DNA of 47,357 bases from Polaribacter sp. Lineage in GTDB: Bacteria > Bacteroidota > Bacteroidia > Flavobacteriales > Flavobacteriaceae. Each line of letters opens with the position of its first letter. Position 1 is the first letter of the stretch. The notes beneath the pieces were generated by a model. It was not told the DNA's origin and searched no databases. It saw nothing but the letters and a program-made list of their open reading frames with translations. The position numbers were made by a program, and so were the translations under genes. Shown here piece by piece: positions 33,508 through 42,285 of the stretch. The stretch covers positions 1-47,357 of the forward strand of contig JABAZI010000056.1 in assembly GCA_018608545.1 (NCBI GenBank), in the 5' to 3' direction.

Positions 33508-36500
33508 ATGAAAGCTAAATTTCCTGAATATAAAGGTCTTGACTTACCAAAAGTTGCAGAAGAAATTCTTACTTATTGGCAAGAAAACAACATTTTTGAA
33601 AAGAGTGTAACTTCAAGAGAAAATGCAAAACCATTTGTATTTTTTGAAGGGCCCCCTTCTGCTAATGGCTTGCCGGGAGTTCATCATGTTCTGGCGAGAG
33701 CTATTAAAGATATTTTCCCACGTTACAAAACCATGAAAGGATACCAAGTGAAGCGAAAAGCGGGTTGGGATACTCATGGTTTACCAATTGAGTTAGGAGT
33801 TGAAAAGGAGTTGGGGATTACCAAAGAAGATATTGGGCAAAAAATTTCTGTTGAAGAGTACAATGCTGCTTGTAGAAAAGCGGTCATGCGTTATACCGAT
33901 GTTTGGAATGATTTAACACAGAAAATGGGGTATTGGGTAGATATGGAAGATCCCTATATTACCTACGAGCCAAAGTATATGGAATCTGTTTGGTGGCTAT
34001 TAAAACAGATTTACAATAAAAAATTAATTTACAAAGGGTATACCATTCAGCCTTATTCTCCAAAAGCTGGAACTGGTTTAAGTTCTCATGAATTAAATCA
34101 ACCGGGGACCTACCAGGACGTAACAGATACAACTGTTGTGGCACAATTTAAAGCGGTAGAAAATACGCTTCCAGACTTTTTAAAAAATGAAGGAACCATT
34201 TATTTTTTAGCTTGGACGACCACACCATGGACACTCCCTAGTAATACAGCCTTAACTGTAGGCCCAAAAATTGAATATGTTTTAGTCGAAACATTCAATC
34301 AATATACTTTTGAGCCTACAAAAGTAATTTTAGCCAAAAAACTTGTTGGCAAACAATTTGGAGGAAAGAATAATTTTGAAGTGACGTCCTTAGACGAACT
34401 AAACACCTACAATGCTGGTGATAAAAAGATTCCTTTTCGTGTATTGAAAGAATGTATCGGAAGAGACTTAGTAGATATCAAATACGAACAAATCTTAGAT
34501 TACTGCCTTCCAAATGACAATCCAGAGGATGCCTTTAGAGTAATTTCTGGAGATTTTGTAACTACAGAAGATGGAACAGGAATTGTACATACTGCCCCAA
34601 CTTTTGGAGCAGATGATGCCATTGTAGCAAAACAAGCAACTCCTGAAATACCACCAATGTTGGTAAAAGATGAAAATGATAATTTAGTTCCGTTAGTAGA
34701 TTTACAGGGGAAATTTAGGCCAGAAGTTGGTGAATTTGCAGGTAAGTATGTGAAGAATGAATATTATAAAGATGGTGAGGCTCCAGAAAAATCGATAGAT
34801 GTTGAGCTAGCAATTAAGCTTAAAACAGAAAATAAAGCCTTTAAAGTTGAAAAATACAAACACAGTTATCCAAATTGTTGGAGAACGGATAAGCCTATTT
34901 TATATTACCCCTTAGATTCATGGTTTATTAAAGTAACTGATGTAAAAAACCGAATGCATGAGTTAAATAAAACGATCAACTGGAAGCCTGAATCTACAGG
35001 GACTGGTCGTTTTGGAAACTGGTTAGCAAATGCAAACGATTGGAATTTATCTCGTTCAAGATATTGGGGAATTCCTTTGCCAATCTGGAGAACAGAAGAT
35101 GGTAAAGAAGAAATATGTATTGGTTCAGTTGAAGAACTAAAATACGAAATGTCTCGTGCTGTAACTGCAGGTTTTATGGATGAAGATATTTTTTCAAGCT
35201 TTGAAGTTGGGAATAATACAGAGGAAAATTATGCAACAATAGATTTACATAAGAATATTGTTGATCAGATTGTTTTAGTATCAGCATCAGGACAACCCAT
35301 GAACCGCGAAAGCGATTTAATTGATGTTTGGTTTGATTCTGGTTCTATGCCTTATGCACAGTGGCATTATCCTTTCGAGAATAAACAAAAAATAGATCAA
35401 AATAAATCTTTTCCAGCAGATTTTATTGCAGAGGGAGTAGACCAAACACGTGGTTGGTTTTACACGCTTCATGCAATTTCAACCATGGTTTTTGATTCTG
35501 TAGCTTATAAAAATGTGGTGTCTAATGGATTGGTTCTAGATAAAAATGGGCATAAAATGTCTAAACGTCTTGGAAACGCAACAGATCCTTTTACAACTTT
35601 ATCCACCTACGGAGCAGATGCAACACGATGGTACATGATATCAAATGCAAATCCTTGGGATAATTTAAAGTTTGATTTAGAGGGAATAGAAGAGGTAAAG
35701 CGTAAGTTTTTTGGAACGCTATACAATACGTATTCTTTTTTCATTTTATATACAAATATCGATGGGTTTTCATATGCTGAGAAAGACATATCTTTAAAAG
35801 ACAGACCAGAATTAGATCGATGGATTTTATCAGAATTACATACTTTAATAACAAAAGTAGATAAATTCTATGAGGCTTACGAGCCTACAAGAGCAGCAAG
35901 AGCAATCTCAGAATTTACGCAAGAATACTTAAGTAACTGGTATGTGCGTCTGAGCAGAAGACGTTTTTGGAAGGGAGATTATCAAACAGATAAAATTTCT
36001 GCCTATCAAACGCTGTATACTTGTATGGTAACTATTGCAAAATTGAGTGCGCCAATAGCACCCTTTTTCATGGACAAACTATATCAAGACTTAAACTCTG
36101 TAACTCAAAAAGAAACCTCAGAAAGTATTCATTTATCTGATTTTCCAAAATTTGACCAAAGTTTTGTAGATCAGAGCCTGGAACGCAAAATGGAAAACGC
36201 TCAAATTATATCTTCATTGGTATTGTCTTTAAGAGCGAAAGAAAAAATTAAAGTACGTCAACCACTTCAAAAAATAATGATTCCAATAGCGAATCAGCAA
36301 CAAAAGGAAGAAATTTTGGCTGTTGCCAGTCTCATAAAGCATGAAGTAAATATAAAAGAGATTCAACTTTTAGAGGATGCATCAGATATTTTAATCAAAC
36401 AAATTAAACCAAATTTCAAAGCATTGGGGCCAAAATTTGGGAAAGACATGCGTTTTATTGCAGCTGAAGTTCAAAATTTTACTCAAGAAGATATAAGTAA

Positions 36501-36915
36501 AATTGAAAAAGAGCATCAAATTTCTATCTGTATTAATGAAAAAAATATTACTTTAGAACTTGAAGATGTAGAGATTTCATCTAAAGACATTGAAGGATGG
36601 CTTGTAGCCAATGAAGGTTCTTTAACAGTTGCTTTAGATGTAACCATAACAGAAGAATTGCGTAAAGAAGGTGTTGCTAGAGAACTGGTAAATAGAATTC
36701 AGAATGCCCGAAAAGATTTAGGATTAGAAGTAACAGATAAAATTAAATTAACAATTTTAGACGATCAAAATTTACAAGCAGCTGTTTCAGAAAATAAAGA
36801 ATACATTATGAGTGAAACACTCACTCTAAAATTAGTTTTTATTGATGAATTACGAAACGGTGTAGAGGTTGAATTTGATACGATAAAGAGTAAAATATTA
36901 ATTGAAAAAATATAA
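33508..36915 (+). CDS. ileS: Isoleucine--tRNA ligase, type 2, with GXHH signature
   Basis: Charges tRNA-Ile and edits valine. At 1135 residues it is the long, eukaryotic-like bacterial form (IleRS2), without the C-terminal zinc knuckle of the classic type. The class I signature, normally HxGH, reads GVHH here (Gly57-Val-His59-His60, in NGLPGVHHVLARAI). The second signature is KMSKR at residue 683. The editing domain (CP1) includes LAWTTTPWTLPSNTAL and DGTGIVHTAPTFGADDA. Type 2 enzymes are associated with mupirocin tolerance. It heads the ileS-dksA/traR-lspA cluster with gaps of 5 and 34 bases. Confidence 0.97.
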   Translation: MKAKFPEYKGLDLPKVAEEILTYWQENNIFEKSVTSRENAKPFVFFEGPPSANGLPGVHHVLARAIKDIFPRYKTMKGYQVKRKAGWDTHGLPIELGVEKELGITKEDIGQKISVEEYNAACRKAVMRYTDVWNDLTQKMGYWVDMEDPYITYEPKYMESVWWLLKQIYNKKLIYKGYTIQPYSPKAGTGLSSHELNQPGTYQDVTDTTVVAQFKAVENTLPDFLKNEGTIYFLAWTTTPWTLPSNTALTVGPKIEYVLVETFNQYTFEPTKVILAKKLVGKQFGGKNNFEVTSLDELNTYNAGDKKIPFRVLKECIGRDLVDIKYEQILDYCLPNDNPEDAFRVISGDFVTTEDGTGIVHTAPTFGADDAIVAKQATPEIPPMLVKDENDNLVPLVDLQGKFRPEVGEFAGKYVKNEYYKDGEAPEKSIDVELAIKLKTENKAFKVEKYKHSYPNCWRTDKPILYYPLDSWFIKVTDVKNRMHELNKTINWKPESTGTGRFGNWLANANDWNLSRSRYWGIPLPIWRTEDGKEEICIGSVEELKYEMSRAVTAGFMDEDIFSSFEVGNNTEENYATIDLHKNIVDQIVLVSASGQPMNRESDLIDVWFDSGSMPYAQWHYPFENKQKIDQNKSFPADFIAEGVDQTRGWFYTLHAISTMVFDSVAYKNVVSNGLVLDKNGHKMSKRLGNATDPFTTLSTYGADATRWYMISNANPWDNLKFDLEGIEEVKRKFFGTLYNTYSFFILYTNIDGFSYAEKDISLKDRPELDRWILSELHTLITKVDKFYEAYEPTRAARAISEFTQEYLSNWYVRLSRRRFWKGDYQTDKISAYQTLYTCMVTIAKLSAPIAPFFMDKLYQDLNSVTQKETSESIHLSDFPKFDQSFVDQSLERKMENAQIISSLVLSLRAKEKIKVRQPLQKIMIPIANQQQKEEILAVASLIKHEVNIKEIQLLEDASDILIKQIKPNFKALGPKFGKDMRFIAAEVQNFTQEDISKIEKEHQISICINEKNITLELEDVEISSKDIEGWLVANEGSLTVALDVTITEELRKEGVARELVNRIQNARKDLGLEVTDKIKLTILDDQNLQAAVSENKEYIMSETLTLKLVFIDELRNGVEVEFDTIKSKILIEKI

Positions 36916-36920
36916 AATTT

Positions 36921-37298
36921 ATGTCAGACGTAAAATTAAAATTTTCAAAGGAAGACTTACAAGAGTTCAGAGAGATTATTGAGAAAAAAATAGCAAGAGC
37001 AGAAGAAGATTTATTACTGTTAAAAGAAGCATATAAGAATGATGCAGACAATGGAACAGATGATACTTCTCCTTCGTTTAAGTCTTTTGATGAAGGTTCA
37101 GATGTCATGAACAAAGAAGCAAATGTTCAATTAGCGATTCGACAAGAAAAATTCATCAGAGATCTGAAAAATGCGTTGTTACGAATTGAAAACGGGGTAT
37201 ATGGCGTTTGTAGAGTTACAGGAAAATTGATTCAGAAAGAGCGTTTAAAATTAGTTCCTCATGCAACTTTAAGTATTGAAGCAAAACGCAAACAATAA
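36921..37298 (+). CDS. TraR/DksA family zinc-finger-like protein
   Basis: 125 residues. A coiled-coil region (about 8-90) is followed by a C-terminal finger reading GVYGVCRVTGKLIQKERLKL and VPHATLSIEAK. Only one Cys remains where DksA has four, so zinc binding by the usual C4 site is lost. The fold and the acidic loop DNGTDDTSPSF at the coiled-coil tip suggest it may still enter the RNA polymerase secondary channel. This degenerate form is common in Bacteroidota. It sits five bases after ileS. Confidence 0.9.
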   Translation: MSDVKLKFSKEDLQEFREIIEKKIARAEEDLLLLKEAYKNDADNGTDDTSPSFKSFDEGSDVMNKEANVQLAIRQEKFIRDLKNALLRIENGVYGVCRVTGKLIQKERLKLVPHATLSIEAKRKQ

Positions 37299-37332
37299 CA
37301 CTGTTCCTTTTGTGGGCGCAAATAAAAAAATC

Positions 37333-37944
37333 ATGGCAAAAAAAAATTTTGCAATTCTTACTGTTTTAATTGCAATTATTTTAGATCAAGTTCTTAAAGT
37401 GTATGTAAAAACTCACTTTGTACTTGGACAAGAAATGATTATTTTCGATTGGTTTAAAATCCATTTTACAGAAAATAACGGCATGGCTATGGGGTTTGAA
37501 TTTGGAGGTAGAGGAGGAAAATTATTCTTAACCTTATTTAGGCTGGTTGCTGTTAGTGGAATTGTATATTGGTTGTATCAAAACATAAAAAGAAAGGTTC
37601 ACAATGCCGTAATTTTTGCGATAGCTCTCATCTTTTCGGGTGCAATAGGTAATATTATAGATTCTATCTTTTATGGAGTTGTTTTTGATGATTCTCATCA
37701 TAAAGTAGCGACTCTTTTTTCAGAAAATCCTTATGGAGAACTCTTTTATGGCAAAGTGGTAGATATGTTTTATTTTCCTATATGGCAAGGGTCATTGCCA
37801 GATTGGATTCCTTTCATAGGGGGAGATTTTTTTACTTTTTTTCAGTATATTTTTAATCCTGCAGATGCATTTATAAGTATTGGAGTCGCGTTGTTGTTTA
37901 TTTATAGCAATCATGCTTTTCCAAAGGAAGAGGTTCTCACTTAG
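37333..37944 (+). CDS. lspA: Lipoprotein signal peptidase (signal peptidase II)
   Basis: An inner-membrane aspartyl protease that cleaves lipoprotein signal peptides. The start chosen is MAKKNFAILT, 34 bases after the DksA-like stop. A frame from 37276 overlaps that gene and lacks conserved residues. The 203-residue chain has the catalytic Asp residues in GAIGNIIDSIFYG and IFNPADAFISIG, and the conserved TENNGMAMG. An insertion of about 40 residues between them, with HHKVATLFSENPYG, is typical of Bacteroidota LspA. Confidence 0.95.
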   Translation: MAKKNFAILTVLIAIILDQVLKVYVKTHFVLGQEMIIFDWFKIHFTENNGMAMGFEFGGRGGKLFLTLFRLVAVSGIVYWLYQNIKRKVHNAVIFAIALIFSGAIGNIIDSIFYGVVFDDSHHKVATLFSENPYGELFYGKVVDMFYFPIWQGSLPDWIPFIGGDFFTFFQYIFNPADAFISIGVALLFIYSNHAFPKEEVLT

Positions 37945-38060
37945 AACTTCTTTTTTAAGTTTTTTCAAGAGAATACGTTTTCAATTATATTTTATCTTCT
38001 AGGAGTTTTTTGTTCTTAACAACTGAATTTATTTTAGCGCTATTTTTTCCGTGATATTCC

Positions 38061-38093
38061 TTTATTAAGTGTCTAAAAAAATGTGTATTTTCG
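38061..38093 (+). promoter_or_regulatory. Candidate promoter of uvrC
   Basis: TTTA (38061-38064), 21 bases, then TATTTTCG (38086-38093), each one mismatch from consensus. The ATG at 38098 follows five bases after the box, so the mRNA may be leaderless, and the box overlaps any longer reading frame. Confidence 0.35.
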
Positions 38094-38097
38094 TTGC

Positions 38098-39894
38098 ATG
38101 CCTTCACCTTTAGAACTTCAAATACAAACTTTACCGAATGAACCTGGAGTGTATCAATATTTTGATAAAGACGATGTAATTATATACATCGGGAAAGCTA
38201 AAAATTTAAAAAAAAGAGTCGCATCGTATTTCAATAAAAATCATGAGAATGGTAAAACGAGTGTTTTAGTAAAAAAAATTGTTTACATAAAACACATTGT
38301 TGTTAATACGGAAACAGATGCACTTTTATTAGAGAATAATTTAATTAAAAAATACAAACCTCGCTATAATGTTCTCTTGAAGGATGATAAGAGTTATCCC
38401 TGGATTTGTCTAAAAAAAGAACGTTTTCCAAGAATTTTTATGACGCGTCGTGTTATCAAAGATGGATCGGAATATTTTGGTCCCTACACGTCTGTAAGAA
38501 CAGTAAGGGCACTATTAGATTTAATTAAAGAACTATATCCACTGAGAACATGTACTTACGATTTGAGTGCACAAAATATTAATGAGGGCAAATATAAAGT
38601 ATGTTTAGAATTTCACTTAAAGAATTGTAGAGGAGCGTGTGAGGCTCTTGAGTCTGAGGCGGATTACAACAATTCTATTAAAGAAATTAGAAATATCCTA
38701 AAGGGAAATTTTAAACAAAGTTTGGAGAAATTTCAAATAATGATGGGCTTATTTGCCGAAAAAATGGAATTTGAAGAAGCCCAAAAAATAAAAGAAAAAC
38801 TTAGTTTACTCAGTAATTATCAATCAAAATCGACCATTGTAAATCCATCCATCAATAATGTTGATGTATTTTCTATTATATCCGATGAAACGCATGGGTA
38901 TGCAAATTTTTTAAAAATTTCGAATGGTTCAATTATTCAATCTCATACCACAGAAATCAAAAAGAAACTGGATGAATCAGAACCTGAACTATTAGCGCTA
39001 TTTATTGTTGAAATTCGCCAACGTTTCAATTCTCAGGCTCCTGAAATTTATGTTCCCTTTCCACTTAATTTAGGGGAACATATTCAAGTGACCATACCAA
39101 AATTAGGGGATAAAAAACGTATTCTAGAACTCTCGGAAAGAAATGCAAAATATTATAGACAAGAGCAATTTAAACAGATTAAAATTGTAGATCCAGACAG
39201 ACATGTAAAAAGAATTATGGCACAAATGAAGAAAGATTTACGACTTTCTGAAGAGCCCAGGCATATAGAGTGTTTTGATAATTCCAACATTCAAGGAACC
39301 AATCCTGTTGCTGCATGTGTTGTTTTTAAAGATGGGAAACCAAGTAAAAAAGAATACAGACACTACAATATTAAAACGGTTAAAGGACCTGATGATTTTG
39401 CCTCCATGGAAGAGGTTGTTTATAGAAGATATAAACGATTGTTGGCAGAAGACGAATCGTTGCCGCAACTAATTATTGTTGATGGAGGAAAAGGACAATT
39501 ATCATCGGCACTAAAAAGTTTAGAAATTCTAGGATTACGGGGTAAAATTGCGATCATTGGAATTGCAAAACGCTTAGAAGAAATTTATTATCCAGACGAT
39601 CCAATTCCTTTGTATTTAGATAAAAAATCTGAAACCTTAAAAATCACTCAATTTTTAAGAAATGAAGCACATCGATTTGGAATTACTTTTCATAGAAATA
39701 AACGTAGTAAAAGTGCCATTCAATCAGAGTTAGAACTAATTCCTACGATTGGTAAACAAACAATTATAACCTTGTTGCGCGAATTCAAGTCTGCAAAACG
39801 TGTTAAAGAAGCTTCTTTAGAACAATTAGAAGAGGCGATTGGAACTTCAAGAGCAACCAAGGTATACCGATATTTTAATGCTAAAAAAGAATAA
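38098..39894 (+). CDS. uvrC: Excinuclease ABC subunit C
   Basis: Makes both incisions in nucleotide excision repair with UvrAB. 598 residues from MPSPLELQ. The GIY-YIG nuclease is N-terminal (GVYQYF and IIYIGKAKNLKKRV, about 17-40). The UVR coiled motif (about 200-235) reads EKMEFEEAQKIKEKL. The RNase H-like 3' nuclease has CFDNSNIQGTNPVAACVVF and IIVDGGKGQLSSA. A C-terminal helix-hairpin-helix pair contains IPTIGKQTIITLL. A strong terminator follows. Confidence 0.97.
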   Translation: MPSPLELQIQTLPNEPGVYQYFDKDDVIIYIGKAKNLKKRVASYFNKNHENGKTSVLVKKIVYIKHIVVNTETDALLLENNLIKKYKPRYNVLLKDDKSYPWICLKKERFPRIFMTRRVIKDGSEYFGPYTSVRTVRALLDLIKELYPLRTCTYDLSAQNINEGKYKVCLEFHLKNCRGACEALESEADYNNSIKEIRNILKGNFKQSLEKFQIMMGLFAEKMEFEEAQKIKEKLSLLSNYQSKSTIVNPSINNVDVFSIISDETHGYANFLKISNGSIIQSHTTEIKKKLDESEPELLALFIVEIRQRFNSQAPEIYVPFPLNLGEHIQVTIPKLGDKKRILELSERNAKYYRQEQFKQIKIVDPDRHVKRIMAQMKKDLRLSEEPRHIECFDNSNIQGTNPVAACVVFKDGKPSKKEYRHYNIKTVKGPDDFASMEEVVYRRYKRLLAEDESLPQLIIVDGGKGQLSSALKSLEILGLRGKIAIIGIAKRLEEIYYPDDPIPLYLDKKSETLKITQFLRNEAHRFGITFHRNKRSKSAIQSELELIPTIGKQTIITLLREFKSAKRVKEASLEQLEEAIGTSRATKVYRYFNAKKE

Positions 39895-39902
39895 CATAAT
39901 TA

Positions 39903-39940
39903 CAAAAAAAAACCATGAAGAATTTCATGGTTTTTTTTGT
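39903..39940. terminator. Bidirectional terminator between uvrC and pit
   Basis: AACCATGAA (39911-39919) pairs with TTCATGGTT (39924-39932) around a 4-base loop, with an A run before and a T run after, so it can act on both converging transcripts. Confidence 0.9.
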
Positions 39941-39954
39941 TTTGTAACAAGGTT

Positions 39955-42207
39955 TTAATTGCCTTGTTTTGTTCCTAAATGAAATTCTTCATACGTTTCT
40001 AATAAATTCATCAACGCTTTTATTAAATCTTTTGTTTCCAAAAGAACACTGAAGTAGAGTGTTGTATTTTTAGGACTTGTTTCATCTGTTCTAATTCTAG
40101 ACACCTGACTCTCAATTGACAAAGAAACACTTTTTAGTAATTCGTTCTTTTCGATCAAGAGTTCATTTAGATTGTCTAAGGCTCTATTTTCAAAAATAGC
40201 AGCTTCTTTAGAAAGAATAGAAGACAATTGATTATCTATTTTTTCTAAATCTTTTAATTGTGCTTTCTTTAAGTTTTTGTGGTTGTTGTTTACATGTTTA
40301 TAACTTGCTCTTGAAATATAACTAATAGATTGAGCTACATCCTGTAAATACCCTAGAACCATAATATAAAACCTACTTGCTTGAACAGAAGTTTCATCTA
40401 AAGATTTGATAAAATAGAAAACGCCATCTTTCAATCCATCTATTTCATCATTTAATTTTTTAACGTGTTTGTCTGTTTTACGCAATTTGTTTAAGTCATG
40501 CTCTGCCAAATCATTCACAACATTTGAATACAATTTATTTACACGACTTATTACTTCAGAGATATGATCTGCACTTTCTTCTATCACTCCATTGATGGTG
40601 ATTAATTCAGATCTTTCTATATATTCTCTTTTCTTAACGTTTTTAGATTTTTCTCTATGAATTAAGGTGTTTCTACCAATTAGAAAAGCAACAATTGCCA
40701 ATAAAATTGGAATCATAACCATGTCCCAACTAATCAGGTATGCTACTAAAGCAGCAGCTAAAAATGCTGTAATGGCAGTTAAAAACCAACCTCCAATAAC
40801 ATTAAGCACTCCCGCAACTCTATACACGGCACTTTCACGACCCCAAGCTCTATCCGCTAAAGAAGTTCCCATGGCCACCATAAAGGTTACATATGTAGTT
40901 GATAATGGAAGTTTCATAGAAGTAGCAATAGAGATTAAGATTCCTGCTACGATCAAGTTAACAGAAGCTCTTACCAAATCAAAAGCAGGCAATTCATACG
41001 TTTTGTCTTTTGGTAATTCTATTACAGGTTTCTGAAATTTAGAATCTATAAAATTTAGTGTTGATTTTGGAACAATAAAACCAATTCCTTTGTTTAAAGA
41101 CATTGCAGCTCGAACGACAACCCTAGATAATGGGTTTGGTTGAAATTTTTCATGTCCTTCTCCTTGACGAGATAAATCAATACCTGTCTTTATAACATTT
41201 TGAGCTTTGCTGGACGTCCATAAAGTAATTACCATAATAGCTCCTGCAATTAATAATAACCAAATATTAGAAGGTACTTTTTTAGCAAGAACACCCATAG
41301 AAAAAGCATCAGCAGCTACTCCTGAAATTTCCCATGCTTGGTATGAATTCCATGCTGCAATTGGGACACCAACGAAGTTTACTAAATCATTACCAGAAAA
41401 AGCCATTGCCAAAGAAAAGGTTCCAATACCAATAATTAATTTTAAGATATTAATTTTAAAGATTTTTATCAATAGCTGTGAAATGACAGACCAAATGATA
41501 AAACTCCCTGCGATTATTCCCAATGTATTGCCTTCAATTAAAAACTTTACATCTTTATAAAAAGGAGTTCCTTTCATTCCCTTAATAATGATAAAGTAGG
41601 TGATTGCAGTAATGGCAAAGCCTCCAAAAAGGGCACTAATATAGGTGGCTCTTTTTTCAAAATTAAATGAATAAATTAACCTAGAAGAAAACTGAACAAT
41701 TGCCCCAACTGAGAATGCGACCACAACAGAAAGTAATATTCCAAAAATAATTTTGGCAGCAGTTTCATAGTTGATATAATTCCATAGATCAGAGAATGAT
41801 TCAGCGTCATTAGCAGATATTTTAATCAATGAAATACACACAGCAGCCCCTAACAATTCAAATACAATAGAAACTGTCGTCGAGGTTGGCATACCAAGAG
41901 AATTAAATACGTCCAATAAAAGAATGTCAGTAATCATTACTGCCATAAAAATGAACATAATGTCTTGGAACATAAACATATTAGGATTAAAAATCCCTTT
42001 ACGAGCTACCTCCATCATTCCACTTGAAGTGATGGCGCCAAAGAAGACACCCAAACTAGCAATAATCATGATATTTCTTACTGATATTGCTTTTGAGCCG
42101 ATGGCTGAATTTAAGAAGTTAACAGCATCATTACTAACTCCAACAACTAAATCTACAATGGCTAAAACAGCCAAAGCGACTAACATTAAAATATATGGAT
42201 CTCCCAT
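39955..42207 (-). CDS. pit: Inorganic phosphate transporter, PiT family, with PhoU-like C-terminal domain
   Basis: A 750-residue inner-membrane protein. The first 500 or so residues hold about twelve helices and two PiT half-repeats with signatures GVSNDAVNFLNSAIG (about 23-37) and SGNDLVNFVGVPIAAW. Residues about 530-750 are cytoplasmic and helical, resembling PhoU/DUF47, with ESADHISEVISRVNKLYSNV and IMVLGYLQDVAQSI. The tail probably gates transport or links it to phosphate status. The porin gene upstream runs in the same direction, 78 bases away. Confidence 0.93.
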   Translation of the reverse strand: MGDPYILMLVALAVLAIVDLVVGVSNDAVNFLNSAIGSKAISVRNIMIIASLGVFFGAITSSGMMEVARKGIFNPNMFMFQDIMFIFMAVMITDILLLDVFNSLGMPTSTTVSIVFELLGAAVCISLIKISANDAESFSDLWNYINYETAAKIIFGILLSVVVAFSVGAIVQFSSRLIYSFNFEKRATYISALFGGFAITAITYFIIIKGMKGTPFYKDVKFLIEGNTLGIIAGSFIIWSVISQLLIKIFKINILKLIIGIGTFSLAMAFSGNDLVNFVGVPIAAWNSYQAWEISGVAADAFSMGVLAKKVPSNIWLLLIAGAIMVITLWTSSKAQNVIKTGIDLSRQGEGHEKFQPNPLSRVVVRAAMSLNKGIGFIVPKSTLNFIDSKFQKPVIELPKDKTYELPAFDLVRASVNLIVAGILISIATSMKLPLSTTYVTFMVAMGTSLADRAWGRESAVYRVAGVLNVIGGWFLTAITAFLAAALVAYLISWDMVMIPILLAIVAFLIGRNTLIHREKSKNVKKREYIERSELITINGVIEESADHISEVISRVNKLYSNVVNDLAEHDLNKLRKTDKHVKKLNDEIDGLKDGVFYFIKSLDETSVQASRFYIMVLGYLQDVAQSISYISRASYKHVNNNHKNLKKAQLKDLEKIDNQLSSILSKEAAIFENRALDNLNELLIEKNELLKSVSLSIESQVSRIRTDETSPKNTTLYFSVLLETKDLIKALMNLLETYEEFHLGTKQGN

Positions 42208-42232
42208 TTTGTTTTGATTAAATTAAGTTTTA

Positions 42233-42240
42233 CAAATTTA
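42233..42240 (-). promoter_or_regulatory. Candidate -7 box for pit
   Basis: TAAATTTG on the minus strand, exact match, 26 bases before the ATG. No clear -33 element is seen, so pit may also be read through from the porin gene. Confidence 0.35.
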
Positions 42241-42285
42241 TGGACATAAAATAGCATCTATGTTACCATTGTGTTATTATTTTTT

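Noticed and set aside
36839..37114. 91-codon frame on the minus strand across the ileS/dksA junction
   Set aside because: It lies opposite two well-supported genes and has low-complexity Ser/Phe-rich composition.
40667..41035. 122-codon frame on the plus strand
   Set aside because: It is antisense to the membrane segments of the PiT transporter. Such shadows are common opposite hydrophobic coding sequence.
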